Shown here: positions 9,278 to 17,841 of the stretch, piece by piece | Numbering within the stretch: the stretch's first letter is position 1 | Layout: every line of letters begins with the position of its first letter | From: CBDBCU01 sp965242615 | GTDB taxonomy: Bacteria; Chloroflexota; Dehalococcoidia; Lucifugimonadales; UBA3495 | Assembly (NCBI GenBank): GCA_965242615.1 | Contig: CBDESR010000004.1 | Location: forward strand, 620,001-684,000 | Reading direction: 5' to 3' | DNA: 64,000 bases | Notes under the pieces: generated by a model | Databases searched by the model: none | Told to the model about the DNA's origin: nothing | The model's input: the letters and a program-made list of their open reading frames with translations, nothing else | Position numbers and translations under genes: made by a program

Positions 9278-9648
9278 CGCACTACATAGCAGTGAGCCAA
9301 GATGTCGAAGGCCGCCCAAGGCCACCAAGTATGATGGGAGGCGGCGCCGGTTTTCTGGATGCGCCCCGCGCCCGGCGTCAAAGCCACCCGGCAAAAATAT
9401 ACCCGTTCCAGACCAAGGCGCGCGGCCAAGGCTTTTACATCCTCCAGCTGGGCATATACCGACAAGCCCCGGGCGCGACATTCCGATATTTGATAAATTT
9501 TCGCCGGGTTTTTAGCGCGCTGGGAATAAAAGTCGGCATCCGTAGGCGGGTCGCTATCTACCATCCGAAAGACAATGCGGGGGCTAATAATTTCCTCAGC
9601 AGTCTCCGGCGGGCAATCCTCCGGCAAAGGTTCGCGGTAAATCAGCAT
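9274..9648 (-). CDS. Unknown protein, second copy of family B
   Basis: A 124-residue protein of unrecognised family. It begins YREPLPEDCPPETAEEI, has a central SECRARGLSVYA segment and ends GAGRIQKTGAASHHTWWP followed by DILAHCY. It is a clear paralogue of the protein at 10678-11007. ATG 9648 was chosen because homology with the other copy starts there and the preceding A gene ends at 9704. It overlaps the downstream A copy by 4 bases. The conserved arrangement of B followed by overlapping A in both copies argues the two products act together. No catalytic motif is obvious. Confidence 0.75.
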   Translation of the reverse strand: MLIYREPLPEDCPPETAEEIISPRIVFRMVDSDPPTDADFYSQRAKNPAKIYQISECRARGLSVYAQLEDVKALAARLGLERVYFCRVALTPGAGRIQKTGAASHHTWWPWAAFDILAHCYVVR

Positions 9649-9703
9649 CAGGCAGCAAGGATAGCACAAGGCCGGGGCGGGGGCAAGGGGCGGGATGGCG
9701 AAG

Positions 9704-10633
9704 TTAGGCCGAGGTCTCAGCGGCGGCTTTAGCCGGTGTAGCGGCCGCCAGGATTTGGGACAGGCGGATGGCGGTAGCCGCGCTGACGCCGCTGTAGCTG
9801 GCATCCCGGCAAGTGGGTTCCGCCCAAGCGTACCAGAGGCTGGTCTCATGTTCCGCCAGAAAGCCCAGGAGTTTGCGGTAGGCGGCGGTCAGGGACGGCG
9901 GGTAGGGTTTCAGCAGTTCGGCGGCTTGCTCCGGCGCGTCAGCCGCGGCAAATAGGGCGTCGATGCGTTCCAAACTGCGGAGCAGCAACCGCGGCCCGAA
10001 AGTATCCAGCGGCTGGGCGGCTTCGAGAAGTACCCGGAAGGAGCCGGGGGCGGCCGGAACGACCACATCCATTAAACAGAGGGCAGCCGCATCCGCCGGG
10101 CGTTGGCGCGGCGGCATTTCCCGGGCAATGCTTTGCCCGGCGCATTTGAGCAGGGTTTGGAGCCGCTGCAACAGCCCGGCCAAGGTGTCGGCGCGCACCC
10201 GGGGCGCCGCGGCGGCCTCCGGCGGCTGCAAGCGGAATTCAAAGACGATGTTATTACGCTCCCGGGCGGCGCGCAGGGCTTGGTCGTCGATGGGTCCGTC
10301 GTCCAACAGCAAGCCGGGGAGCGGCAGGAACTCCTCTTTAGCGGCCAGCGGCTCCCTTTGCGGCTCGAGGATAAAGGGGCCGGCTTCGCCATCATCGTCG
10401 GTAAGGTACCATTCGCCGCCGGGGGCTTCCAGCAAGAGAGTACGCAAGTCGAGGAGACCGCTGCGGAATTGGCGCAGGCGTTCCGGGGCGGCGCCGGTTA
10501 CCATATAGCGGTTAGTAGCAATGCCCGGGCCGATGCCCACGCCGATATAGTGGCCGCCGATGGCGTCCATGCCGGCAAAGACCTGAACCCCATCGTAATA
10601 GAGCAAAACCTCAGTAAGGTTGATGGCTTTCAC
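9704..10633 (-). CDS. Unknown protein, full-length copy of family A
   Basis: A 309-residue protein. Residues 1-130 match the 132-residue protein at 8879-9277 (INLTEVLLYYDGVQVFAG, then FRSGLLDLRTLLLEAP). Residues about 130-309 form a second, mostly helical region, rich in Ala and Leu, absent from the other copy. The start is GTG at 10633. This GTG also overlaps the ancestral stop of the upstream B copy by 4 bases (GTGA), matching the ATGA overlap of the other cassette, which supports the start choice. I cannot name a family; its N-terminal region vaguely resembles short uncharacterised domains such as DUF6575, but I cannot confirm this. Probably an accessory subunit of the DUF499/DUF1156 system. 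Confidence 0.75.
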   Translation of the reverse strand: MKAINLTEVLLYYDGVQVFAGMDAIGGHYIGVGIGPGIATNRYMVTGAAPERLRQFRSGLLDLRTLLLEAPGGEWYLTDDDGEAGPFILEPQREPLAAKEEFLPLPGLLLDDGPIDDQALRAARERNNIVFEFRLQPPEAAAAPRVRADTLAGLLQRLQTLLKCAGQSIAREMPPRQRPADAAALCLMDVVVPAAPGSFRVLLEAAQPLDTFGPRLLLRSLERIDALFAAADAPEQAAELLKPYPPSLTAAYRKLLGFLAEHETSLWYAWAEPTCRDASYSGVSAATAIRLSQILAAATPAKAAAETSA

Positions 10634-10677
10634 GATACCACCTGACAGCGAGCCAGGATGTCAAAATCGGCCAAGGG

Positions 10678-11007
10678 TCACCAAGTATAATGGGAACGGC
10701 CGCCGGTTTTCTGGATACGCCCGGCGCCCCGATCCAAAGCGACTTCACAAACCCGCGCTTCCTCAGCTTCGCTACGCTCAATCAATTTTCGCACATCCCG
10801 GCTCCGGGAATAGACCGACACGCCGCGGGCTTGACACTCCGATGCGTTACGCGTCTGCTCCGCAAGATTCTTGGCCCGCCACGAACTGAAGTCGGCATAC
10901 GTAGGCGGGTCATTTTCCACCAAACGATAGACGATGCGGTGGGCATCAATTTCCTCAGCAGTCTCCGGCGGGCAATCCTCCGGCAAGGGTTCGCGGTAAC
11001 GGTTCAT
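10678..11007 (-). CDS. Unknown protein, first copy of family B (truncated by nonsense codon)
   Basis: A 109-residue paralogue of the protein at 9274-9648, sharing YREPLPEDCPPETAEEI at the start, SECQARGVSVY in the middle and GAGRIQKTG near the end. Where the other copy reads TGG TGG CCT TGG, this one reads TGG TGA CCC TTG: a TGA replaces a Trp codon. The frame then continues for 15 more recognisable codons (including DFDILARC) to a TGA at 10632-10630 that overlaps the next gene's GTG. So this copy has lost its C-terminal tail and its overlap with gene A through one substitution. The short form may still function. Confidence 0.7.
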   Translation of the reverse strand: MNRYREPLPEDCPPETAEEIDAHRIVYRLVENDPPTYADFSSWRAKNLAEQTRNASECQARGVSVYSRSRDVRKLIERSEAEEARVCEVALDRGAGRIQKTGGRSHYTW

Positions 11008-11062
11008 AAGGCGGTAAGGATACCACAGAGCTTGTTGGGTAGACAACTCGCGGGAGGCGGCG

Positions 11063-11503
11063 TCAGGCGTACATCAGGGCCAAGGCTTGCAGCACTTTGC
11101 GGGGGCGGCTGCGGTTGCGATGGCAGGCCCACCACCAAGCGCTTTCGCAGCTGTGCATATCGGCGATGGCCGCCGCCAGCCGCTGGGCTTTGACGCTGTT
11201 GGGTTCGGCTTTCACCGCATCCATCAGCAGCATCATTTGGATGGCCACGGCTTCGCTGACCGGGTGATACTCCCCCGGCGGCAGGTCGTCGGCCACGGTG
11301 CAGAGCCTCCGGCCGTAGTGGTTCCACAGGATGGTGGAAAGGTGCGGATAGGCAATATCCCGGTGGCGGCCGGTTAGGGACAACAGCCGCCGCCCGCCGC
11401 CGCGCTGCCCACGCCGGGCTTGGGTTACACTGACCCGGGGGCTGCCGGTAGGCGTCTGGTCCAGGTACAAAGCGTGGCTTAGCTCCAGCCGTTGCGGTTT
11501 CAT
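11063..11503 (-). CDS. Unknown small protein coupled to the DUF499 ATPase
   Basis: A 146-residue basic protein of unrecognised family. It starts MKPQRLELSHALYLDQ, contains a run of Arg/Gly (residues about 28-38) and a central helical region (AVAIQMMLLMDAVKAEP), and ends with WWWACHRNRSRPRKVLQAL. ATG 11503 overlaps the DUF499 stop by 4 bases, so it is translationally coupled to the ATPase and likely made in stoichiometric amounts. The basic stretches suggest nucleic-acid contact; that is inference. It corresponds in position to the small accessory genes found next to BrxC/PglY-type ATPases. Confidence 0.7.
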   Translation of the reverse strand: MKPQRLELSHALYLDQTPTGSPRVSVTQARRGQRGGGRRLLSLTGRHRDIAYPHLSTILWNHYGRRLCTVADDLPPGEYHPVSEAVAIQMMLLMDAVKAEPNSVKAQRLAAAIADMHSCESAWWWACHRNRSRPRKVLQALALMYA

Positions 11504-14403
11504 TGGGCCGCTCCCGGCTCCTCAGGAGGGATAAAGTCGGCAGTCAACTGGACATCGTGGCTGTTGTCCAGGGCTTCCAGCACGGCGCGCAATTCCTGGG
11601 GATTGTCCGCGTCGCCGTCCAGAGCTACGCTGGCATCGCCGCCATCCACCCCGGCCATCCGATTGACCCGCTCCACGGTGCGCTGCTCCTCTTGCCACTG
11701 GGCCGCCGACCGGTTCCGCAAAGTCAGTTGGACATCCCCATTGTCGGAAAAGCACTGGTAGTTGAACCGGGCGGCGACCGGGCGGTTCTGGGCTACCGAT
11801 GCCAGGTAGTTGAGAAACTCCGGGCGGGCGCTGCGCAACGTTACCCGCGCCACCTGCCGCCAATCCAGTTCTTTGCTTTCCAAGTGCTTCGCCAAATCCC
11901 CCACCGCTACCTTGGCGCTGACGCCATGGATTTGGAACTGCGGCCGGGGGGACGGCGTGTAGTCCTGAGCCTTCTCATCCCGAACAGTCGGCAACGGTTC
12001 CGGGGGTTGCGGCGGCTCCGGCTGGGGGGCGTATTCCGGCAGCCAGACCGAAAAGTCGCTGCCGTAATGCAAGCCCACCTGCTGCTCGCCGATGATTTCG
12101 CCCGTAGGCGTCTGTATCGCCAAATCCCCCGCCTTGACCGCCGCGTCCAAGATGCGGTCAAAGGTGTCCCGGTTCAATATCATCAACTTGCCCGGGTGGC
12201 TGGTGAACTCCCGATGCAGGTCGCCGACGCTGACCGCCCCGCCGTTGCGCAGGGTGGTTTGCCGCCATTCCGTGGGGTTGAAACGCAGGGCGTCCAGCCG
12301 CGGCATTTTATGATGGGCGTAGAGCATATCAATAATAGCCGCCTGCCCGTCACCCTCGGCGTCGCTGGCCGCCGGCAGACGCTCGTAGCGCAGGTGGGAG
12401 CCGGTAAAGCCCCACTGCTCCTCGTTCGAGGGAAAGAACAAGTGCGTCCAGGTCCGCTGCACCGCTTGGAGGGCGTGCTTGCCGCTTTCCGCAATCATCT
12501 GGTTCAGGATGTCTTTCTGGTAATCCTGAAGTTCGACGCTGGGAGCTTGCAGCACATCTTGGGCGGCCATTTTGCGGATGAGGGCGTCCCGCAAGTCGCT
12601 GAGGTCATTGCCCTCGGCCACCAGAAAGAGGACATTGTTGCGGTGGGAACGGGTGGCTTGCCCGCCATTGCCGGAGCCGTGTTCGTACAGAGCCAGCAAA
12701 TCCCCTTGCAAGGTCGGGCTGTGGCGGTGAAAGTGTTCCGGGTTGACCACGGCCAGATGCACCCGGTCGGGGTCGTCCGGGGCATTGTTGGTGCGGCTGG
12801 GATAGACCGTCAGCGGCATCACATTTTTCGAGTGGAGCGGCCCGCCGTTGCCAAAGGCTTGCTGCACCGTTGCCCGCACCGCGTCAGCTACAACTTCCGG
12901 GGCGGAAAAACGATCGCGGCGGCTCTGCACTTCCCGCCGAATGTTGGGCGCAATGGTAAAGCGCACCGAATTCCGACACGGGTTGTCGTCGATAAACAGC
13001 CCGTTGCTGCGCAGGTCCTCCACCGCCTTGGCAATCACATCCTCGTCGCTGTCCGGCGGGGAAAGGATGGACTCCACGATTTCGTTGACCGACAAGCCAC
13101 TGTTGGCGGCCGGGGCCAAGCTGCCCAGCAGGACGACTTTAGCGGCTTTCTCCGCCAGGGGATTGGACAGACGGCGGGCGGTGCTGTCCGCGGCCGTGAT
13201 GTCGGCGTTGATGGCGGAATCGAGGGCTTCGTGGTGAAGCCGGCTAATCAGTTCGTCCCGGATGCGTTGGTTTTCCGGGGTGATGTGCCAGGGGTGCAGC
13301 AGGGCGGCGGTGGTGTCCCGGTTGTGCTGAATCGTTTCCGCCAGCAGGCGCAAAGTTCCCCGCACCCGTTGAAAGTCAGTGTTGTTGGACAGCCGCTGCT
13401 CGATGATTGCAATGACGCTGGGATGAAAAGGATAGCAGTTGTAGAAGTCCTGCTCTTTCCCGGCGTCATGCGGCCGGCGGCGGCGCCACAAATCGGCATA
13501 GGCGCGGGAAGTTTCGGTGCGGGCCGCTTCGTCCCACTGCTCAAAGAGCCGCCGCCGCAGGATGGCAGCCAGGTCCGTATCCGCGGAGGGCGCCATATCG
13601 TAACCGGTGCGGGAGATAATGGTATCCACTTCCGCCATAGCATCCGTCAGCAGCTGCGTTGACCGTCGAAAGGCGATATTGCCCTGCTCCGGGGAGGTGA
13701 TTACCAAGACGGCTTGGGGGCTTTTATCGATGGCGGCGGCCAAGGCGGCGATGGTGGTCTTGATGCCCTCGTGGTTCAAGTCCGGGTTTTGCAGGGATTT
13801 TTCAACCCACTGCACCAGTTCGTCGACCAAGATCAGGGTGGGCCGGTCGCCCATCAGTTCCTGGAAGGCGGCGGCGCCCGGATCAGTAAGGCGGTTATCG
13901 TGTTCCCGGAACCGTTCCAGAGCGGCGGGGCCGCCTAGTTGGTAGGCAAGAAAGCCGGTCAGGGATTTGGCGCGATGGCCGCCATCCTCCAGCGACATCC
14001 CGGAGACCACATCGGCATTCTCCCCGGTGAAACAGACCAGCTGCACGCCAGAAGCGGCCAGTTCCGGGGCCAACAGTTCCTTTACTGCCCCGCTTTGGAC
14101 CATTTGGGGGTGCCGGGCCATCGCGGCCAAGGCGATAAGGGTATGGGTTTTGCCGCCGCCAAAGCGGGAGTTGAAGCGGTACACGCTGGGCTGATTGCCG
14201 CCGCCATTGCGGAGCCGGTCGAAAATCATCCGGCAGGCGGCCTGCATTGCCGAGGTGGGATAGGTGCCGTCAAAAAAGTCCTGGGCGGCGGCCGGAGTGG
14301 CGATTTCATTGCCCAAGGCGTTGAGCAAGTCGGCGGCGTAATTTTCGTTGGTGAAATCCGCCGGCCGGGGCGGGCAAGCGGTGAATAAAGGTGTTAGCGA
14401 CAT
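11500..14403 (-). CDS. DUF499 AAA+ ATPase (PglY/BrxC-like)
   Basis: A 967-residue DUF499 (COG1483) ATPase. Walker A is FGGGKTHT (81-88), Walker B ILVDE (191-195), followed by a long region with ITSPEQGN and an arginine-rich stretch typical of the family. DUF499 proteins are the large AAA+ components next to methylases in BREX/Pgl-type defence and are thought to assemble on DNA with them. It is the first gene of the operon, read from the promoter at 14478-14505. The C-terminus (about 860-967) has a Pro-rich linker followed by a small alpha/beta region. A PglZ phosphatase, which would normally accompany BrxC/PglY, is not in the window. Confidence 0.9.
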   Translation of the reverse strand: MSLTPLFTACPPRPADFTNENYAADLLNALGNEIATPAAAQDFFDGTYPTSAMQAACRMIFDRLRNGGGNQPSVYRFNSRFGGGKTHTLIALAAMARHPQMVQSGAVKELLAPELAASGVQLVCFTGENADVVSGMSLEDGGHRAKSLTGFLAYQLGGPAALERFREHDNRLTDPGAAAFQELMGDRPTLILVDELVQWVEKSLQNPDLNHEGIKTTIAALAAAIDKSPQAVLVITSPEQGNIAFRRSTQLLTDAMAEVDTIISRTGYDMAPSADTDLAAILRRRLFEQWDEAARTETSRAYADLWRRRRPHDAGKEQDFYNCYPFHPSVIAIIEQRLSNNTDFQRVRGTLRLLAETIQHNRDTTAALLHPWHITPENQRIRDELISRLHHEALDSAINADITAADSTARRLSNPLAEKAAKVVLLGSLAPAANSGLSVNEIVESILSPPDSDEDVIAKAVEDLRSNGLFIDDNPCRNSVRFTIAPNIRREVQSRRDRFSAPEVVADAVRATVQQAFGNGGPLHSKNVMPLTVYPSRTNNAPDDPDRVHLAVVNPEHFHRHSPTLQGDLLALYEHGSGNGGQATRSHRNNVLFLVAEGNDLSDLRDALIRKMAAQDVLQAPSVELQDYQKDILNQMIAESGKHALQAVQRTWTHLFFPSNEEQWGFTGSHLRYERLPAASDAEGDGQAAIIDMLYAHHKMPRLDALRFNPTEWRQTTLRNGGAVSVGDLHREFTSHPGKLMILNRDTFDRILDAAVKAGDLAIQTPTGEIIGEQQVGLHYGSDFSVWLPEYAPQPEPPQPPEPLPTVRDEKAQDYTPSPRPQFQIHGVSAKVAVGDLAKHLESKELDWRQVARVTLRSARPEFLNYLASVAQNRPVAARFNYQCFSDNGDVQLTLRNRSAAQWQEEQRTVERVNRMAGVDGGDASVALDGDADNPQELRAVLEALDNSHDVQLTADFIPPEEPGAAQ

Positions 14404-14477
14404 TGCTACCCGGTATCATCTGGTTAGGCAAGGGCATTCCGGGCGGCAACTCGACCTACCCGCTCATTTCGCTTTTG

Positions 14478-14505
14478 ATACTATCCTAAAAAATATGTTT
14501 GTCAA
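14478..14505 (-). promoter_or_regulatory. Sigma70-type promoter of the defence operon
   Basis: On the minus strand TTGACA (14505-14500), a 16-base spacer and TAGTAT (14483-14478) form a near-consensus promoter in an unusually AT-rich stretch. It sits about 75 bases upstream of the DUF499 ATG with no other gene between. Confidence 0.75.
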
Positions 14506-14603
14506 GTTTTACGGTAAATTTGGGGTTTATTTGGTGTATGCCTTAAAATCGGTATTATCGTCCATAAATTGCTGCATAATACTGCTTAACCGGTATTCGA
14601 TTA

Positions 14604-14718
14604 TTTAGGGCGTGTTCACGCTAACGATTGGGCAGCGCAGTCAATTGTCTAGGTCATTCCGAGGCGACAGCCGAGGAATCTAAAAATCTTGAGAGGAGTC
14701 AAGGGCAGGCATTTTAAC
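14604..14718. repeat. Dispersed repeat, copy 1
   Basis: About 110 bases that recur in inverse orientation at about 44440-44549. The end TTTAGGGCGTGTTCACGCTAA also matches the terminal repeats of the 215-bp element at 41091-41305. It contains an internal CATTCCGAGGCGACAGCCG segment and abuts the left end of the IS982 element. Confidence 0.8.
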
Positions 14719-15759
14719 GCCTGGTGTGAAATTAAAGAGGCCGGAAAGACCTTGCAGGGAAGGTGTCTTTGCCGCATAGTTAAGCCTACCCGACAATAAG
14801 GAGGCTGGGCTATGCTGGATCCGAACACCTTCCTGACCATACTATATGTCCTGGTGGATGACTTTTGCAAATCCCTGGCGCCACCGCCCCGGCAACCGGG
14901 CCGGCGGCCGGCCCTGTCTGACAGCGAGGTAATCACTTTGCTCGGTTTCAGCCAATGGCGACGCTTTGGCAGCGAGCGGGACTTTTACCGCTATGCCGAG
15001 ACCCAACTGCGGGCTGCCTTCCCCCGGCTGCCCAACCGCAGCCAGTTCAACCGCCACGCCCGCCGCTGTTACGCCTTGCAAGTCGCCTTCTGGCGTTACC
15101 AGGCCAACTTGCTGGCGGAACCGGAAGGGTTGTACCAAGCCCTGGACAGCACGGCCGTGCCGACCCGGGCCGCCAAGCGGCGGGGGAAGGGCTGGCTGCC
15201 GGGACAAGCCGACATCGGCTACAGCAACCGCTTGGGCTGGTATGCCGGCTTGCATCTGCTGCTGGCGGCGGGCCCGGCCGGCAACATTACCGGGTTCAGT
15301 TTGTCCCCGGCCAGCGCCAAAGACCAGACCATGACCGAGGTTTTCCTGGCTTTTCGGCTGAATCCTCATCCCCGGCTGCCTACTTTGGGCGCTTACTGCC
15401 CCTGGTATTTGGCCGACAAAGGCTTTACCGGGCGGGATGCCCACCAACGCTGGCAGCAGGAGTATCAAGCTTGCGTTGTCGCCCCGCCGCAGCGCCATCG
15501 CAAACATCCCTGGAGCTATCCCCTGCGCCGTTGGGTGGCCGGCAAGCGGCAGATTGTGGAAACGGCCTTTGCCCAGTTGCAAGGCTTTTTCCGCTTGGGG
15601 CAAGACCGGCCGCACACTCTGGAGGGCTTGCAGACGCGGCTGGTGGCTAAGGTGATTATGCATAACTTCTGCATCGGGCTGAACCGGCAGTTGGGCCGGC
15701 CTAATCTGTCCTTCGCCGACCTGCTGGGCTGGTAGCCCCCAGCTATTTCACACCAAGCG
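14719..15759 (+). mobile_element. IS982-family insertion sequence
   Basis: A single transposase gene flanked by short imperfect inverted repeats: CGCCTGGTGTGAAAT at the left (about 14719-14732) and its reverse complement CGCTTGGTGTGAAAT at the right (about 15745-15759). The size, about 1.04 kb, fits IS982. No clear target-site duplication was seen, so exact ends are approximate. It lies directly upstream of the defence operon's promoter region. Confidence 0.75.
14812..15735 (+). CDS. IS982-family transposase
   Basis: A 307-residue DDE transposase, full length for the family. The catalytic triad is visible as LDST (D112), ADKGFTG (D202) and QIVET (E250). Start ATG 14812 is preceded by AAGGAGG. 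The reading frame is intact, so the element may be active or recently acquired. It is transcribed away from the divergent defence operon. Confidence 0.9.
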   Translation: MLDPNTFLTILYVLVDDFCKSLAPPPRQPGRRPALSDSEVITLLGFSQWRRFGSERDFYRYAETQLRAAFPRLPNRSQFNRHARRCYALQVAFWRYQANLLAEPEGLYQALDSTAVPTRAAKRRGKGWLPGQADIGYSNRLGWYAGLHLLLAAGPAGNITGFSLSPASAKDQTMTEVFLAFRLNPHPRLPTLGAYCPWYLADKGFTGRDAHQRWQQEYQACVVAPPQRHRKHPWSYPLRRWVAGKRQIVETAFAQLQGFFRLGQDRPHTLEGLQTRLVAKVIMHNFCIGLNRQLGRPNLSFADLLGW

Positions 15760-15828
15760 TATAATTCCCATTGTTATATTACCCCCGTTGGCGCATTAAG
15801 TCAATCCGCGGCAAGGATGGCAGTATCC

Positions 15829-15854
15829 GATTTGGCTGGCTACCCTGCCAAATC
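15829..15854. terminator. Hairpin between converging transposase and folD genes
   Basis: GATTTGGC (15829-15836) and GCCAAATC (15847-15854) form a perfect 8-bp stem between two convergent genes. There is no strong T tract, so bidirectional termination is only suggested by position. Confidence 0.4.
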
Positions 15855-15870
15855 TCGCCGGCTTAACCCC

Positions 15871-16758
15871 CTACCTCCCGTGAATCCTCATCCGGGCCGC
15901 CGCCAGCGTATTCACCAATAACATCGCAATCGTCATCGGCCCCACCCCACCCGGCACCGGCGTAATCGCCGCCGCCTTTTCCGCCACCGGCTCGAAATCC
16001 ACATCCCCCACCAACCGATAGCCCGACCGCCGCGTAGCATCCGCCACCCGGTTAATTCCCACATCAATAACCACCGCCCCCTCCTTAACCATCGCGGCGG
16101 TAATGGCTTGCGGCCGCCCCATCGCCGCCACTACCACATCCGCCTGCCGGGTCAACGCCGCCAAATCCGCCGTCCGCGTATGCGCCACCGTAACCGTAGC
16201 ATTGCCCCCTTCCCGCCGCTGCATCAGCAGCAGCGCCAACGGCTTGCCCACAATGTTGCTCCGCCCGCAAATCACAATATGCCGCCCCGCCGGGTCATAC
16301 CCGCTCCGCAGCAAAATCTGCTGAACCCCCGCCGGCGTGGCGGGGACGAACACCGGCGTTCCCCGCTCCAGCTTGCCTAGGTTGAAGGGATGCAGCCCAT
16401 CCACATCTTTAAGCGGGTCGAGGGCATCGATAACGGCGGATGCGTCAATGGGCGGCGGCAAAGGCAGCTGCACCAGGATGCCGTGAAACCGCCCATCCCG
16501 GTTCAGTTGCGCCACCAGCTCCAGCAGCTCGGACTGGCTGGTCTCCGCCGGGCGTTGAAAAGTCTCGCTGAAAATCCCGGCCGCAGCGCAAGCCCGCCCC
16601 TTGTTACGCACATACACCGCCGACGCCGGGTCGTTCCCCACCAGCACAGCGGCCAAACCGGGAGTAACGCCGTGTTTCTGCTGCATCTCGGCAACGCCGG
16701 CGGCTACTTCCTCGCGCACGGTTTGGGACAAGGCGCGGCCGTCAAGGATTTTGGGCAT
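15871..16758 (-). CDS. folD: Bifunctional methylene-THF dehydrogenase/cyclohydrolase
   Basis: FolD interconverts methylene-THF, methenyl-THF and 10-formyl-THF in the cytosol. The 295-residue product has the catalytic Tyr49/Lys53 pair (YVRNK), the segment VQLPLPPPID, KDVDGLHPFN, the nucleotide-binding GRSNIVGKPLA and the C-terminal PVPGGVGPMT. The start ATG 16758 gives MPKILDG, the usual N-terminus; the 19 additional upstream codons have no family similarity. It is divergent from the BtuF-like gene and also relates functionally to the formyl-THF cyclo-ligase-like gene at 37716-38429. Confidence 0.96.
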   Translation of the reverse strand: MPKILDGRALSQTVREEVAAGVAEMQQKHGVTPGLAAVLVGNDPASAVYVRNKGRACAAAGIFSETFQRPAETSQSELLELVAQLNRDGRFHGILVQLPLPPPIDASAVIDALDPLKDVDGLHPFNLGKLERGTPVFVPATPAGVQQILLRSGYDPAGRHIVICGRSNIVGKPLALLLMQRREGGNATVTVAHTRTADLAALTRQADVVVAAMGRPQAITAAMVKEGAVVIDVGINRVADATRRSGYRLVGDVDFEPVAEKAAAITPVPGGVGPMTIAMLLVNTLAAARMRIHGR

Positions 16759-16895
16759 CCGTCGCCCCCGATTTAGGGTATAGGAGAGTATGAGATTGGC
16801 AGTCCATTTTAGCACAACGCCAGTTAAAACCGTCCTTCCCGCGCCAACCGGAATGACGGCAAGGGCCGGCCCGGCTGTGGTAAAATGGCGTGGTT

Positions 16896-17825
16896 ATGCG
16901 GATTGTTTCCCTTTTGCCCAGCGCCACGGAAATAGTTTATGCCCTGGGGTTGGGCGACCAACTGGTGGGCGTTTCTCATACTTGCGACTATCCGCCGGCG
17001 GCCCGGATCAAGCCGGTAGTCAGCCGCAGCGTCCGTAGCGTGTCCCACTTGGGCAGCCAAGAAATTGACGCCCTCATCCGCCAAGCCCGGGCGAACCATA
17101 ACCCGGTGCATTGGATTGACGGCGATTTGCTGCGGGAACTGCGCCCCGACCTGATTATCACCCAGGAAATTTGCGAAGTTTGCGCCATTGACCAGGGCTC
17201 GGTGTATCAGACGGCGGCGCAGGCACTGGACTACGCCCCGCAGATTATCGTTACCCGCCCGGTGGGATTGGCGGAAATCTACGCCAACATTCGGAACCTC
17301 GGGGCGGCGGCCGGCGTACCGGAGCGGGCGGCGGAACTGGTTGCCCAACTGCAACACCGGGCGGAAAGCGTGGCGGCCGGCGTAGCGGATATAGCTAGGG
17401 ACGCGCGGCCCAAAGTGTTCTGTATTGACTGGCTTTCCCCGTTGCGGAACACCGGGCAGTGGACGCCGGAGTTAGTGGAACTGGCTGGCGGGGTCGAGGG
17501 ACTGGCGGAAAAGTGGGGCAAATCCCGGGAAGTGGCGTGGTCGGAAGTAGCCGCCTATCAGCCGGACTATGTAATGGTAATGCCCTGCGCCTTTGACCTG
17601 ACGCGCACGGCGGCCGCAGCGCGGGAGCATTTGTATTCCCATCCAATTTGGCCGCAGCTGCCGGCGGTACAGCGGGGGCAGGTATATCTCTTTGACGGGC
17701 TGCTCCCCAGCCGGCACGGGCCGCGGGTAATTGATGTGCTGGAGGGTTTGGCCGCCGCCCTGCATCCGGAGCGGTTTGCGGGCTTGGCTAAAGACGGGGT
17801 GTTTGTGCCGGCGGAGGTGGGGTAG
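16896..17825 (+). CDS. Cobalamin-binding BtuF-like protein (no signal peptide)
   Basis: A 309-residue periplasmic-binding-protein-fold (helical backbone) protein of the cobalamin/iron-siderophore group: MRIVSLLPSATEIVYALG at the start, then RPDLIITQEICEVC and a C-terminal HGPRVIDVLEG. BtuF homologues bind cobalamin for an ABC importer. This copy begins directly with the mature domain and shows no signal peptide, and no BtuC/D transporter genes are adjacent, so a cytosolic or orphan role is possible. ATG 16896 is preferred over GTG 16890 because homology starts there. The small TPR-like gene follows after 16 bases. Confidence 0.85.
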   Translation: MRIVSLLPSATEIVYALGLGDQLVGVSHTCDYPPAARIKPVVSRSVRSVSHLGSQEIDALIRQARANHNPVHWIDGDLLRELRPDLIITQEICEVCAIDQGSVYQTAAQALDYAPQIIVTRPVGLAEIYANIRNLGAAAGVPERAAELVAQLQHRAESVAAGVADIARDARPKVFCIDWLSPLRNTGQWTPELVELAGGVEGLAEKWGKSREVAWSEVAAYQPDYVMVMPCAFDLTRTAAAAREHLYSHPIWPQLPAVQRGQVYLFDGLLPSRHGPRVIDVLEGLAAALHPERFAGLAKDGVFVPAEVG

Positions 17826-17841
17826 GCATAGGGGGTTAGTA

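Noticed and set aside
11503..13662. A 719-codon open frame on the plus strand opposite the DUF499 gene
   Set aside because: It is an antisense shadow of a high-GC gene; the protein is low-complexity in composition and has no family motif, while the minus-strand frame has clear Walker motifs.
1..14403. Complete BREX or DISARM system
   Set aside because: No PglZ, BrxL, DrmA or DrmB product could be found, so only a related, PglZ-less core is claimed.
16759..16895. Cobalamin riboswitch upstream of the BtuF-like gene
   Set aside because: The gap is only about 130 bases and no B12-box-like sequence was seen.
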